A stretch of DNA of 64,000 nucleotides from Chloranthus sessilifolius (GCA_021018995.1 CM037596.1:102531416-102595415), one strand, 5' to 3'. Counted from the stretch's first letter, positions 11,000 to 24,138 are shown. The notes: a model not told the origin generated them from the sequence alone. Numbers and translations are program-made.

Positions 11000-13900
11000 A
11001 TTCTCCACTTGACTCTAAGGTTCAACCTGTACTCTTTCATTCGATCATCGCTATTCTTATATCACTGCTGCCACCAGCACCCCGAGGGCATTCAAATCTG
11101 TTAAACATTGATCAAGTATAAACAATGTTTAGTTTTGACTATCGGTATCACCTTTGTCATCATATCCGCAGGATTGTCCTTCGTACTCACATTTTTCAAA
11201 GATATCTCGCCATCTTTGATTATTTCCCATACGAACTGATACTGTATATCAATGTGCTTGGTACGAGCATGATATATGTGAATTTTTGTTAAGTAAATAA
11301 CACTCTGACTATCGTAAAATACATCAACACTTTCCTGTGCGATCCCCAAATCACCAACTAAGCCCTGAAGCCACAATGCTTCTTTCACTGCCTCTGTTAC
11401 TGTCATATACTCTATCTCTTAGTAGACAAAGCCACTATATCCAATAACATCGACCTCCAACTAATTGGACCACTGATAGCGTAAACACATGCCCCGTTGT
11501 TGACCGACGCTTATCGAAATCACCTACGTAATATGAATCTACGTATCCGTATAACTGATGATTTGTACTACTGTAAAAAACCAAACCGACATTCTTGGTA
11601 CCACGTATGTACCTCATAATTCATTTCACTGGCTGCTAATGCTCCTTGCCTGGATTAGCCATAACTTGCTGATCACGCTAATGACCTGTAAAATATCCGG
11701 TCGAGTGTATACCATAGTGTACATCAAGCTACCAACCGCACTCGCGTAGGGAACACGAATCATGTACTCATGCTCCTCATTTGTAGTAGGAGACATGCTA
11801 GCCGAAAGACAGAAGTGAGCTGCTAATGTAGTACTCACAGCCTTTGAATTCTCTATATCAAATCGTGAGAGTACCTTCTCCAGATAACTCTTCTGTGTTA
11901 GACACAACCGCCCTTTCTTTCTGTTTCTCTGAATTTCCATCCCAAGAATCTTCCTCGCAACGCCAAGATCTTTCATCTTAAATTTCATGTCAAGTTGAGA
12001 TTTCAACTTGTTGATCCCCACCATGCTCTTTGTAGCTATGAGCATGTCATCAAGATACAAGAGAAGGTAAATAAATGAGCCATCCGCTAGCCTCTTGAAG
12101 TAAATACAGTTATCGTATTCACTTTAAATATAATTTTGGCCCACCATGAACGTGTCAAACCTCTTGAACCACAGTTTCGGTGTCTGTTTCAACCCGTACA
12201 AGGACTTCTTCAGTTTGCACAGTAACCTCTCTTCTTCAGGACACTTGAACCTTTCAGGTTGGTTCATATAGATCTCCTCCTCCAGATCACCGTATAGAAA
12301 CGCTATTTTCACATCAAGTTGCTCCAACTCTAAGTCCAACTGTGCTACAATTGACAACAAAATCCTGATTAAAGTGTGATTCACAATTGGTGAGAACACC
12401 TCCTTGTAATCAATGTCTTTCTTTTACGCATAGCCTTTTACTACCAACCATGTTTTGTACCTTGCCCACTACTTTTCGGAGAACCCTCTTTGTTCTTATA
12501 AGCCTACTTACACCCAATCGCTCTCTTTCTCTTAGGTAATTCTGTCAGTTCCCAAGTTTGATTTTTGTAAAAAAAATTCATCTCTTCACCCATTGCAGTC
12601 TTCCATTCTTGTACACATCTACCACTGATTGCATCCTTGAATAAAGACGGCTCATTGCCATCCAACGTGAATGCGTAGGCGACCATATCCTCGTAACCAT
12701 AGTGAATTGGTGCTCTAATATTCCTTTTAGGTATTCCACCTGCTAAGGATTGTTCTGGCTCTCTCTGAACTATTTCTACACTTTCTGCTGATGTAATAAC
12801 TGTAGGAGTTTCTAACTCCACCTCAAACTAATCTTTCGCCACCTCTTCTCTAATTTTCATGATCTATTGCTAGAAGTTCATATAACAGATTCATTAAAGG
12901 TCACATCTCTGCTTATCACAACCTTATTCTACTTACGACACCATAATATGTATCCTTTTACGCCATTTGCATACCCTAAGAAAATCACTTTCTTAGCCCT
13001 TGGGTCAATTTTACTATCTCTGACATGATAGTAAGCTACGCAACCAATGATCCTCAATGCACTGTAATCTGTAGGCTTCTCTGACCACATCTCAATCAAA
13101 GTCTTGCATTCTATTGCTGTAGGCGGTGATCTGTTTACTAGATAGCACACAATACTGACTGTCTCGACTTAAAACTTTCTACCAAATCCCGCATTAGATA
13201 ACATGCATTTTCCTTTTCAAGTAGAGTTATATTCATATGTTCTGCTACGCCATTCTGTTGCGGTGCATTTTTTACTGTAAAGTGCCTAGCAATACCATTC
13301 TCTTCACAAAACTCATGAAACTGTCCACTGGTGTACTCACCGCTATTATCGGTTCTTAACTGCTTGACCTTCCTTCCAGTCTGATTCTTAAATAGTATTT
13401 TTTATCTCTTGAAGATATTCAATACCTCATCCTTATTCTTCATCATGTAGATCCATATATACCGTCATCGATGAATGAGATGAAGTATCTGGCACTACCT
13501 CTAGAAGGAACCTTTGAAGGCTCCCACACATATGAATGTATATAATTCAATGTGCCTTTTGTAGTGTGAACCACTATGTTGAACTTAACCCTGCACTATT
13601 TCCCGATGACACAATGCTCACAAAAGTTGATTTTTTCAACTTTTACACCTTTCAACAAGCACTGCTTGCTCAACTTTGTCATCCCTCTCTCTGACATGTG
13701 CCCTAGGCGCATGTGCCATAACTATGTAGAGGACAAACCACTATCATCTAACGTAGATATTGTTGCTCGACCTGTCACTGTACTCCCTAATAGAAAGTAA
13801 AAGTTCTTAACTTTTTTCGCTTTCATCACAATCAGATATCCCTTTGTCACCTTCAAAACTCCACCTTGAGCTGCAAACTTGAGCCAATTGGAATCTAATG

Positions 13901-14135
13901 TACCAAGCGATATGAGGTTCTTCTTCAGTTTCGAAACATGGTGTACATCGGTCAATATTCTCACAACCCCATCATGCATTTTTATTCTGGTACTCTCCTT
14001 TTCAACTATTTTATAGGCCATATTATTACCCATCAAAACCGTTCCACCTCGCTATAAGATGTGAACCAATCCCTATTTGGCCACATGTGGTAGGAGCACC
14101 CTGAATAAAGTATCCATACATTCTGCGAGTATTTA

Positions 14136-16725
14136 TGTGACAGCCCTAATTTTGGCCCCCCAAAATTTGTGCCATTAGCACGACCCTCGAGGCCGTGCCC
14201 CGTATAATAAGCGGAACACTTGGCACAAACCAACCATATAGAAAATATAAAAGAGTATAATGCAGAACATAACTCCAGTTCTACCATATACAATATCAAA
14301 ACATTAATCTAAAAGATAGTTCTAATCCCATACCTCTGAATGGACAAAAGAACTAACCCGAACCATCAGTGCCGTTATCATGGTCACCCAAAATGATTCG
14401 ACAAAAGAATATTACAAGTATCTTAATTCTTACAAAACAAACAAAACATGGCTGGACATGCCAAGCCTTAAATCTCTCCCTCACATAATTCAAAGTACGC
14501 AACAAAACTCCTAGAAGAACTTCTCAGGAGGAGGCTCAGATTCTTCCCTTGGAACGTAATCAAAGTCCTCAGGATCAACCTCACCAGTAGCAGCTCCTAA
14601 CTATGAACCTGTGATGTATAGTCAAAAGAGGTGAGCTACATCCTAACTCAATAGGGATAATATCTGAATAGGTAAATCTTACTTACTCACATACATTCAA
14701 CAACATATATAAAGCATGAGTTCATCGTTGTAATTTGATTGAAAATAATTAAAGATGCAATAAAATAAGAGAGTGCCTTTACCATTCTATTCATGACATC
14801 AGTTATTCATTAATGCTTATGACTTTAACAAGGCTGGCCCCATGACTTAAAACAGTAACTTAAATAATCCCCGAGCAATATAGTATCGAGCCCCGATGGA
14901 ATACCCTCCATCGTCGTGTAATCAGACTATATTTGCTATTAACTTGACCCACGTCTCTTTCTCATAGGCGACGGGTACATCACTACTATACATCCCTGGG
15001 ATGTCTCGGTGTCTGGATTCGCGCCGTCTGGATATCACGCCGATACGGATATACCGCCTTAAATCAATTATGTGCTATATATAGTTATTCACCGTGTGAT
15101 CGTGCTAAATAAATATAAGCTCCCAGCCTATTTAACCTCATTACGTATGTTCAAATTCCGTGGTTCCTTACAACTACCGTACATCCTTGGGATGTCACAC
15201 TTACTGATGCACCCTTCTGATGCACATTTTATACAAACATCCCTGGGATGATTGAACCATTTATATTAATTCACTTATTCACATTCTTATAACATTTCAC
15301 CTTTTTGTATACTACTTCACATTTTACATTTTCAACTATTTTTGAAAGTGAACATATTATAATCCAACTCAACTGTAAGGAAACATGCATTCATAGTTTA
15401 TCATCATTTATATGCTATCGTAATTAAGGGTACGAGATCAGATATTCCCCTACCTCACTTGCGTTTTCACATTCGGATTCTCTAATCCAAGTTAGCATTC
15501 AACCATCACAAAGTTCGGTTCAAACTAGACCTGACCAAACACATATATTTCATCACTATCAGTGTAAGAACATTGGGTTATAAGCTTAACACCAATATAC
15601 AACTATTCGTATGCAAAAACTTAACAAAAGCTGAATTTCATCCAAATTGATCGAACGATTTCTGAATCGATCGAATGATTTGCAAATCGATTGAACGAAT
15701 TCAAATCGATCGAACGATTCTCAGAATCGTTAGAACGAAATTTAAATCGATCGAACGAAACTCTAAAATTGATCGAACGAATTCTATTTCGTTCAATCGA
15801 TCCCACCATTAGTCATTCTAACATGCCTTTGTCAGTTAACAAAATCGATTGAACGATTTGTAATTCGTTCACACAGGTTCCAACAAATCGATCGAACGAT
15901 TTCTAAATCGATCGATCGGTTTCTTCAGAATTCAAATCGATCGAACGATTTCACAATTTGTTCGAACAATTTATCATTATCTAATAAAAATATTCTTCAT
16001 GCTTGTACCCTTAATTTACAAACTGAGGGACACAACTTCATGCCTGGGTCATAGACCATTGCTCTCATTTGCTTTCTTCCTTATCTTTTCTTTGTTCAAA
16101 ATCGATTGAACGAAATTTAATTTTGTTCAATCGGTTTCACCCATTTCCAGATCTAAACACCCTTCTTCTTATCTCTTCATCATCTATCCTCATCATTTAT
16201 CCTATTAATCACATATTTAGCTAATACACAACTATTTCTAATTTCTCTAGCTAATAGTTTAAACAAAACACAGATTTGAAATTCTTACCCTAGTCTAACG
16301 GTTGGATCTCCTTCACTAGGGTTTCCCAAACCCCAAATCTTTTACTCTCTTGATTCCGAGATCGATCCCTTAACTTTCCGAGCCCAACACTTGCATTGAA
16401 TGCCCCTCCCTAGATTTCACAACTCTCTTCTCTCACCTATTTACTGTCCTTAAATTCTTAAACAACAACACAAGGGAAATAACTTCTCTTCTTTCCTTGG
16501 TCTTAGTCTCAACACATATCTCGTGTGTTAAGCACTTACAACATACCAACATATACGTACGTACATGCCTTTGTCTGTATCCACTACACCTCCCTCGCAT
16601 AATACATCCATCACCAACTAATTAATTTAAGTCAACCAAGCCTAAGTTGACTCGGTCAAATGTTTGACTAATTGGTCCGCTTATCGAGGTGGACCGTTCA
16701 AGTACCGAATTTTCGGGACGTTACA
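14136..16725 (-). mobile_element. Element F: solo LTR inserted in element G
   Basis: A 2,590 bp block starting TGTGACAGCCC and ending GGGACGTTACA, flanked by the 5 bp duplication ATTTA (14131-14135 and 16726-16730). It cuts element G between gag and protease. No retroviral coding domain is visible, so it is read as a solo LTR. Sense is probably minus (TGTAACGTCCCGAAAATTCGG-type start, TATATATAG at about 15072-15081). Contains the CGATCGAACGA array (15640-16135) and three CATCC(C/T)(T/-)GGGATG dyads at about 14992-15252. The ORF at 15621-15809 is just the repeat translated. Confidence 0.8.
15640..16135. repeat. CGATCGAACGA dyad array within solo LTR F
   Basis: At least a dozen variants of AAATCGATCGAACGATT occur at irregular spacing (for example near 15645, 15665, 15705, 15745, 15770, 15840, 15890, 15905, 15935 and 16100). 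Each has the partial dyad TCGATCGA or TCGTTCGATCGA. The motif is not found in this form elsewhere in the window. Sense direction is minus, so the array lies upstream of the TATA-like box near 15075. Confidence 0.8.
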
Positions 16726-17416
16726 ATTTATCTGAAACTACTGACAATACGTTTCCATCGTCATCCGGAGCTTGTTTGGCTATACCAGCCTCATCAACGA
16801 TCCCTTTCTGCTTTGTATCCTGAGCATCGCCCCTTTTGGTTTATAACACTGGAACATAGTAACATAGTAACCGACTGCTCATAGGAATCGGGGAGGGAAG
16901 ACAAAAGCATTAGTGCTTTATCTTCATCCTTAACCTCTTCTCTAATATTTAATAATTCATATATTATTCGATTGAATTCATTAAGATTGTCGTTGAGAGA
17001 AGTACCTGCATTCATGTACAACTCGTGAGAGATTGTGTAGTTGCTTCTTGAGATATAGACGACTTATGAGAGATTTTGTCATTTAGAGACTCTCGAATTT
17101 GGCCCACAATGATGCCGCCGAGTTCTCCCGCATAATGTTATACATAATCTCCTTCACTAGACATAGCCGAATCGTATTATACGCCTGAAGTTCAAATTCT
17201 TCACAATCACCATCGGACATATTCGTCGGCATACCCAAACGCCCTTTTAATACCTTGTGCAATCCTTGTTGAATCAAGATATCCCATACTTGTACTTGTC
17301 ACAAGTCGAAATTGATCTTCCCCTCGAATTTCTCAACCTTGAACCATGTTCGAAACTTTTATGGACTTCGATGTCATCTTTGATTGTAGAACAGAAACCT
17401 CGCTCTGATACTAAAT

Positions 17417-18005
17417 TGTTGTGCAGAAGCTCATAAAATAACTAACGATCTCACGATGAATGATCAAATAAGAACACAAAGTAGAAGAAAATCAACCACA
17501 AACACACAAGAGACAATATTTATGTGGTTCGACAATATGCTTACATCCACGGGTAGCAATAATCCATTATATTGATGATTATACAAGAATATAAAAACAC
17601 TCAAGCCTCACCAAAGCTCTCCTTAAAACCCTTAGGTAAGTTTTCCCAAAGCTTCACAATGATATCTCTTTCTCACAAAGGCTCTCTAATTCATCTATGA
17701 GCTTTCCCTTATATAAAAGTCCCGAATCCTACTTCTAACCCAAGGGAAACTACTCAAAAAATGGAATCTGCACGTAACTTAGACCTCACGGGTCGTTGCG
17801 GGTTGCTCGAGCGACAACCAAAGTCGCTTGAGCGACTTACACCCGAAAGTTTGCTTCTTTGATCTGTGCCCCGGTCGCTAGAGCGAGGTCCTAAACCGCT
17901 TGAGCGACTTTAACCCGTAAGATTGCTCTTGAAGAGTGCACAACTCGCTCAAGCGGATTTAGTTCAGGCTCGAGCGACTTATATTAGTTAGAGTCAAAAG
18001 CAACA
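17417..18005 (-). repeat. Element G 5' LTR
   Basis: 589 bp LTR. In the minus direction it runs TGTTGCTTTTGACTC ... CTGCACAACA. TATA-like TTTTATATAAGGG at 17708-17721. The dyad motifs GTCGCTCGAGC, GTCGCTTGAGCGAC and relatives cluster at about 17798-17990, directly upstream of that box in the sense direction. The primer-binding site follows immediately at 17400-17416. Confidence 0.88.
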
Positions 18006-18010
18006 TGATG

Positions 18011-18239
18011 AACAACAACTATTTACACACTGAGCCCATGACCCTAAATGTACACATGTCATGGATAATTTAACTTTAATATTCCATACTATCTAGGCAA
18101 TAAAATGATAAAGTAGTTTATACAGCTGTGTAAGAACACCTAATCAATCCTTTTATTGGTTTTGCAGTATTGAGTGATCCAGACAGGCGCTACGTTATAG
18201 TGATACCTTTCCAGATTCAAAGGAATTATTTTAACCTAC
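18011..18239 (+). other. Host segment between elements G and A with an exon-like end
   Basis: Unique DNA. After TTTTGCAG (ends 18164) a frame reads openly (SDPDRRYVIVIPFQIQRNYF) into the insertion point of element A. Removing A and one CCTAC copy lets the frame continue past 29355 for about 30 codons. The length is not significant by itself and I do not recognise the product. It may be an exon of the same unassigned gene suggested at 9.4-10.1 kb. Confidence 0.25.
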
Positions 18240-21200
18240 TGATGTGAATTTAATTGTGATGTTTTACTCGCAAGCGCACGAATTAGATTGTAGATAGTGG
18301 GTGTGGAGTACGAGATCGTTCCCACGAGGACTATTTTAGAAGATCTAAAAAGATGAAACAGTAACTCAAGAAATCTACCAATATTTAGCGGTACCTTACC
18401 AATATTACGATTTAGGCAGTTTTGTGAGCTAAGATAATTACTGACTATAAAATAAAGCTTAATTGATAATTCAAAAATAAAGGTAAAGATGAAGATACTA
18501 AATCCTCCCATCTTTAGTTTGTTCTTCCCATAATACAAATTTAAGGATTAAACTATGAGATATACCATTGAAAAGCATCTTTTATGGAAGATAAATGGTC
18601 AAAACCCGGATAGGTTCCACATTGCATCCCTGTAATCAGAACTTAATTTCAGAGATGATTTTCATATATGTATCTAGGATCAAGGGCATGACTTGACACA
18701 CTTGATCTCAGATACAAATAGAAATCATCCCTAAAATGGGTAAAAAATTTTAACAAGAATACTACCATAGATATGAGATCAAGGGCATGACTCGATACAC
18801 TTGATTTCAGATTAGGGAGTAATTAAGATAAAATTACCATTACAGATCCAAGATCCAGGGCATGACTCGGCACACTTGATTCCATATCGTAATCGTAAGT
18901 AGATCCACACGATAAAAATAAAAAGATCATATAACAATGATTAGGGTAAAATTACCGTCACAGATATGTGATCCAGGGCATGACTCGGCACACTCGATCC
19001 CAATTAGTAGCGGGGATTTCATCCTTTCGTGATAGCATAACAACCATAAAATAAAATCTCAAAGTTTAATCCTAGATCTATACCATTAGAAGTACATCCC
19101 TCAGATGGGAATCATTAGATCCCCATCCCTAAGAAATTAGCCACACATGTTGTAATTACATGACATAAAAAAGTAATAAATGAAAAATAACATTGATCTA
19201 ATTAATTAAAAATACCTCAACCTTCAATAGCAATTTCTTGATCTAAGCTTAATCCACGAGTATAATAATCTTTAGAAACGAACTTAAAAATACTCTTTAC
19301 TAATATTTAAATTTAAACTAAGAATTAATTGAATAAACATAATATTCTCTCAAGAAAGGAATGCAAAAAACGTAGGTAAATAGAACAAAGCTCTAAAAAA
19401 AATAAAAATCTCTATCTGTACGTGTGTTTCTTGAGTTGTTTGTGGCTTTAAATACTTCCAAGTCTAGCAGCTTTCCTAGCCCGAGCTGCTAGGGTCGATT
19501 AATCGACCTTATAGAGTCGATGCATCGACTCCCTAAAAATCTGCATTAATAAGCCTTTTCCGTCTCAAATGGAATCACTTCCCTCGATTAATCGAGTGCA
19601 AGGTCGATGCATCGACCTTCCCAGATTTCCGTGAACTCCAGCCCAACATTGCATCAAACACTATCTCGGTATTTCAGCCATAACTTTCTACTCCAAACTC
19701 AGATTGATATGATTCTTACGACATTAGAAAGATGACAGAAAGCTCTACAACTTTTATGTTTTAACAGTTTCCCTAATCTGACTTCTTGAAAGTCAAAATT
19801 GAGTTGTAAATCGCACTAAGTTCTCGTTGACCCAAGGTTACAGTGTTTGACATTATTTTCGAAATTCTTTGGCTGTTTTATGCACTTGGATTGTATTTAC
19901 CTGAAACACTTCAAATCTAGTAATTCTCATAAGATAGCCTTCATCGAACGGTGATGAGTAGTGAAATATGATGATATTTTACCCCTAAATACCTATATTT
20001 AGTCATTTGATGAAGGCTATCTGATGAGAATTACTAGATTTGAAGTGTTTCAGGTAAATACAAGCAAAGTGTAGAAAACAACTCAAGAATTCTAAAAATA
20101 ATGTCAAAACACTGCAACTTTGGGTAATCAAGAACTTAGTGTGACTTGCAGCTCAATTTGGACCATCAAGACGTCAGATTCACGAAATTACCAAAACACC
20201 ACAGTTGTAGAGTTTTCTGTCAGCTTTCCAACTCCACAAAAAGCATGTCAATTCGAATTCGGAGTAGAAAGATATGGCCGAAATACCGAAGTAGTGTCTG
20301 ATGCAAAAGTAGGCGGGAATTCACGAAAATCTGGGAGGTCGATGCATCGACCCTTTTGCTTGATTAATCGAGGCACAAAAAGTAGTCTGACACGGAAGGG
20401 ACTTTAAAGCAGATTTTTAGGGATTCTTTGCAGGGTCGATGCATCCACCCTATAGGGTCGATTAATTGACCCTGACTTGTCAAGCTGGAACACCTACGCG
20501 ACTTGGATGCTATTTAAAGCCAAATCAAACACTTCGATAGAGAGTAATCTTGGGAGATAATTTTAGAGATTAGTTTTAGAAGAGTTTTTATTTTTTAGAG
20601 TAGAAGTAGAGATAGAGAGTTTTTATTATTCATTTTTGAGAGCTTTGTTCCTTTAATTTTTCAGTATTCATTCATTCAGTTTATTATTTTTGTTCAGTTG
20701 ATTTCTACATTAATTTCGTTTCTGAAGATCATCGCACTTTTGGATCAAATAATTTTCTATTGAAGTTTGAAGTATTTTTAATTCATTAAATTGATATTAT
20801 TTTTCCTTTCTTATTTATTTATGTCATTTAATTACAGCATGTGTGGCTAAATTCTTAGGGATGGGGATCTAATGATTCCCATCCGAGGGATGTACTTATA
20901 ATAATATAAATCTAGGATTAAAATATGAGATCTTATTTTATGGTTGTTGTGTTATTACAAACGGATGAAATCCCCCTGGGATCGGTGTCTGAATCTTAGA
21001 TCGTGTAATTTATCCCAATCATTGTTATATGATATTTTTGCTTTCATCATGTGGATCTAATTACGATTATGATCGGGATCGAGTGTGCCAGCCATCTCTG
21101 GATCTAATTACTAATCAAATCAAGTGTTCCATGCCCTTGATCTATGGTGGTATTCTGTTGGAATTTTACCCACTTTGAGATGATTTTTGTTTGCATCGAG

Positions 21201-21642
21201 ATCAAGTGTCTTGAAATCATGCCCTTGATCGATCTGTCTCGAGTTAAATCTTGATTGCGGATGCAACGTCTATTAGTTTGACCATTTCTTCCATAAGATG
21301 TTTGTTTTCAATAGTATGTCTCATGTAATTTAATTATGGTATTATGGGAACCAAAGATGGGAGGATTTAATATCTTCATCTTTATCTTCATCTTTACCTT
21401 TATTTTTGAATTATCAATTGAATTTTAATTTGTAGTCAGTAATTGTCATCTCACAAAACTAGATCATAATATTGGTAGGGTACTGTTGAATCTTAGTAGA
21501 TTTTTGGAGTTACTGTCTTATCTTTTTAGATCTTCAAAAATAGTCCTCGTAGGAACGATCACTCACTATATTAAAATAAAATTCATCGGGGCTAAATGTA
21601 AGTATTTAGGGGTGAAATATCATCATATTTCACTACTCATCA
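18240..21642 (-). repeat. Element A 3' LTR, interrupted by an inverted solo LTR
   Basis: The LTR parts are 18240-19951 and about 21588-21642; together they match the 5' LTR (27594-29349). It ends on the plus strand with CACTACTCATCA (21642), before the polypurine tract. Dyad motifs GTCGATTAATCGAC and GTCGATGCATCGAC occur at about 19493-19620. The TATA-like GTATTTAAAGCC is at about 19443-19456 on the minus strand. Confidence 0.85.
19952..21587 (+). mobile_element. Inverted solo LTR of the same family inside element A's 3' LTR
   Basis: Starts TGATGAGTAGTGAAATATG and runs in the opposite orientation to the surrounding LTR, ending near AAAATAAAATTCATC. About 1.64 kb, the length of one LTR, with no internal region, so it is a solo LTR. 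The flanks (GAACGG / GGGGCTAAATG) do not give a clean 5 bp duplication, perhaps because the end is worn. With the left part of the host LTR it forms a large foldback (see findings). The frame at 20120-20407 is LTR read-through, not a gene. Confidence 0.75.
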
Positions 21643-23718
21643 CACCCCCAAACCTACACTTTGCTAGTCCTCGAACAAAGAAAATTAAAGAAAATAAATG
21701 CCACTTTCGTAGGGAGCACGATTACACTTAGCCTGTGCAACAAGCCTTTAAACCCCTAGGTGGTCCCTAGTGGAGGAGTTGTGTCTCCTGAAGGTTTAGA
21801 ATGAAGTTGCTCACAAACTTCCAAAAATTTCAAACCATTGGCAAAATTAAGTTTTCAAAACATGATTTTTGTAACATATATACTAGTCAAAAACAAAAAC
21901 GTTAATTGTTTCAATATGTGAATTATCAATGTTAAATATTAATGTCATATCAATCATGCTAGCGTCCATTCAAATTAATCTAATGCTCAAATTGTTAGAT
22001 AAGTCATCAATTCATGCCTAAACGTGAAGTGTGTGCATACCCAAACCAAGATTCATCCATCTCGGAACTAGTCCAATTGGAAAACCATCAGATCTGTTGT
22101 CTCGACTCAATCCTCACTTTAGGTATACTCTCGAAATAGAAACACTCCGATGATGGGTAAGTTTTCGCACACATGTGAGAGATCAATACAAAACAAATAA
22201 AAAAAAAGTCTCACATGATAAAAGAAACACGGTGTATCAAAGAATAAACAAAGAATCTTATAAGAAGATACTTGTATATCCTCTACATGTCATATCAAGT
22301 GCCATAGGTATCATATTCTCACTCTCGACAAGAGAATCACCAAATCAAGGTCTGATCATGAAGGTCTTTTAAAGGGTTGTAACGGGGCTCAGGTAAGGGG
22401 TGAGAAAGAAAGGGAAATTGGAATTCAAAATTTCTGAGAAATTGGAAGAAAAATTAACTTGTGATTTTTATTTTTTCTAATCTCTCTATCTTTCTCAATA
22501 TTTTTCTATTTTTCTCAACTTTCTTTTCCTTTCTCACTCCTTTTTCTTCTTTTGAATTTCACTTTCTTGAAGCACCTCATATTTTTCATTCTCTTTTTTT
22601 TTTTCTTTTTCTTTTTCTCCTCTCTTTTTTTCTGCTATATAGGCTTAGTAAACACCACAATTCGGTATCTCTTCACTTACTCTCATTTCGTTCATTCTCA
22701 TCCCTCGTTCCTAATTTCTCAGAAATAAGAAGGATAAGGCTGAATTTTCAGAAATGGTGCAGGGGTAATGGTTAATGTGGCTTATCAAAGAATATATAAA
22801 GGCAAATTTTTAATAAGCTCAAAATACTAGAATGATAAATTTATAAAAGGTGAGGTATTTTAAGCACAAACGAACCAAATATGACCTTCATAATTTCCTC
22901 ACAGGATGATAATTATGTCTATTTGTCTTGAGCAAAAATACAATATGCTCTAGCACAATAATATGAAATTAATGTCATGCAAAGTCACAAGCCAAAGTGA
23001 ACTGTATGAGATCATGCAAAATAATTCGTATTCAAAGAAAACTCTGAGTTGTTATATTCACTCATCAATGACGGACATTTGGCTCTAAAGCTTACCGGGT
23101 TTAGTCTCCACTGAGAACCTAAAAATCAACATTCATAACAGTTCATCGATTTCTAAGTCTTAGCTTGGTATAAGTGCAAAAATTCTAAGCATGAATATCA
23201 AAATTACCCACAAAATATCACATTAAGCGTCATTATTTTAGATACAAGCATTCAAGATTTGACATTGATATTATCAAAATTAAATTCACCTATCATCAAT
23301 TAAAGTTTGAAAACTATCGCAAGATAATTCATGTATGATGGCTCCAAATTTATTTATAATTTTTATTTTATATTTTTTATATTTTATATTTTATATATAT
23401 ATATTTTTTTATAAAAAATAAGTGATGAAAGATAGATAACCATACCCCCAAACTTAAAAATGACAATGCCCTCATTGATTGAAATCGGTAGTGCACCCTC
23501 AAACCTGTTGAAAAGTACCTCAACACAAAGATCAGGTGCAGAGAATATGTGCATCAAATTGGAACATGACCAAAAATTTATTGAAGGTAATGTGGCTACA
23601 CTAATTAGGGAATTAAAAACAACCTAAATTAAACGAAAAACTAATATTCTAGAACTAAACATACGAAATAAAGACATCTTAAATCCTAAAGCAAAACTAA
23701 AACATGAATCGAACTCCT
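21643..23718 (-). other. Element A 3' untranslated region, AT-rich
   Basis: About 2 kb homologous to 41088-43140 of element B (for example CCCCCAAACCTACACTTT, CACTTTCGTAGGGA, AAACCCCTAGGTG, GTGTCTCCTGA). Pyrimidine-rich patches (22460-22640) generate a leucine/phenylalanine-rich ORF that is not a gene. No coding domain is seen. Confidence 0.7.
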
Positions 23719-24138
23719 TTAACCATCGTTAGGTGGGCCCATCCACCTTGGTTCACTTAAATCGATGTTCTTTGGCACAGGGAACAATTTCTCCCAGAGT
23801 TCAAGCGAAAATTGATGAATCACCTCCGATGGTATAGATGGAGGCGTGGAGGCGACGGTAGGAGATTGAGATGGGGCTGGTGGTGGAGGAATCACATCAA
23901 TCATCTCAGTATCAGTAGTGATGCACGATTGAAGAGATTTGGAACAATTTACCTTCTTTCTAGATGGCTCACCCTGGGAAGGAATGATCATCAGATCGAG
24001 GTTGATGATTTCAACAGTGCTAGGCTCAAAAGGGACCGTCAGATTAGTGCGGTGCTCCCGCTTTTTGGCAGTCTCTCCCATCTTCGATAACCGTGCTCTG
24101 GTGAGATAGAGTCTTTGGGCCATAAGAAGGTTGTGCAA
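23719..24138 (-). CDS. Element A accessory ORF4 (proline-rich, unknown)
   Basis: A 139-codon open frame, the most 3' ORF of element A. Visible features: a basic start (LTRARLSKMGETAKKREHR), a central IPPPPAPSQSP proline-rich stretch, and an end PRWMGPPNDG. The same ending (RWMGPPK) survives in element B at about 43160-43200, where most of this ORF has been deleted. It is preceded on its sense side by a cluster of GTCGATTAATCGAC-type dyads (24334-24424). I do not recognise a domain; it may be an independent ORF or the detached C-terminal part of ORF3. Confidence 0.4.
   Translation of the reverse strand: MHNLLMAQRLYLTRARLSKMGETAKKREHRTNLTVPFEPSTVEIINLDLMIIPSQGEPSRKKVNCSKSLQSCITTDTEMIDVIPPPPAPSQSPTVASTPPSIPSEVIHQFSLELWEKLFPVPKNIDLSEPRWMGPPNDG

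Larger units (their letters stand above)
11101..17377 (-). pseudogene. Element G gag-pol remnant (gag, protease, integrase, RT, RNase H)
   Basis: Order in the sense (minus) direction. Gag starts with an ATG at 17377; pieces 17083-17277 and 16794-17021 carry copia gag motifs (LKGRLGMP, LLSSLPDSYE). It is split by F at 14136-16725. Protease: YSGCSYHM at about 14100, where the usual catalytic Asp of DSG is Tyr. Gag-pre-integrase 13722-14036; integrase 3' part 12929-13150 (VNRSPPTAIECKTL). RT starts at 12504-12821, continues in 12124-12399 (LDVKIAFLYGDLEEEIYM) and 11626-12060 (YLDDMLIA, the YxDD active site). RNase H pieces at 11101-11617. Many stops and frameshifts; non-functional. The RT and gag-pre-integrase wording resembles the Tork lineage. 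Confidence 0.85.
10412..18005 (-). mobile_element. Element G: Ty1/copia LTR retrotransposon (Tork-like), degenerate
   Basis: Complete structure in minus orientation, flanked by the 5 bp duplication TGATG (10407-10411 and 18006-18010). 5' LTR 17417-18005 (589 bp), 3' LTR 10412-10999 (588 bp). The primer-binding site next to the 5' LTR reads TTAGTATCAGAGCGAGG on the minus strand, close to the initiator-Met tRNA type TGGTATCAGAGC. A polypurine stretch GTGGAGAA lies just inside the 3' LTR (about 11002-11010). Solo LTR F (14136-16725) is inserted inside. The LTRs differ at many positions, so this is not a recent insertion. Confidence 0.9.

Noticed and set aside
11558..11749. Plus-strand ORFs within element G (also 13576-13800 and 16672-16884)
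   Set aside because: They oppose the recognisable gag-pol remnant on the minus strand and carry no motif.
22461..22775. 104-codon Phe/Leu/Ser-rich ORF (also 41990-42208)
   Set aside because: Pyrimidine-rich low-complexity sequence in the 3' untranslated part of elements A and B; no domain and the frame is not kept between the copies.
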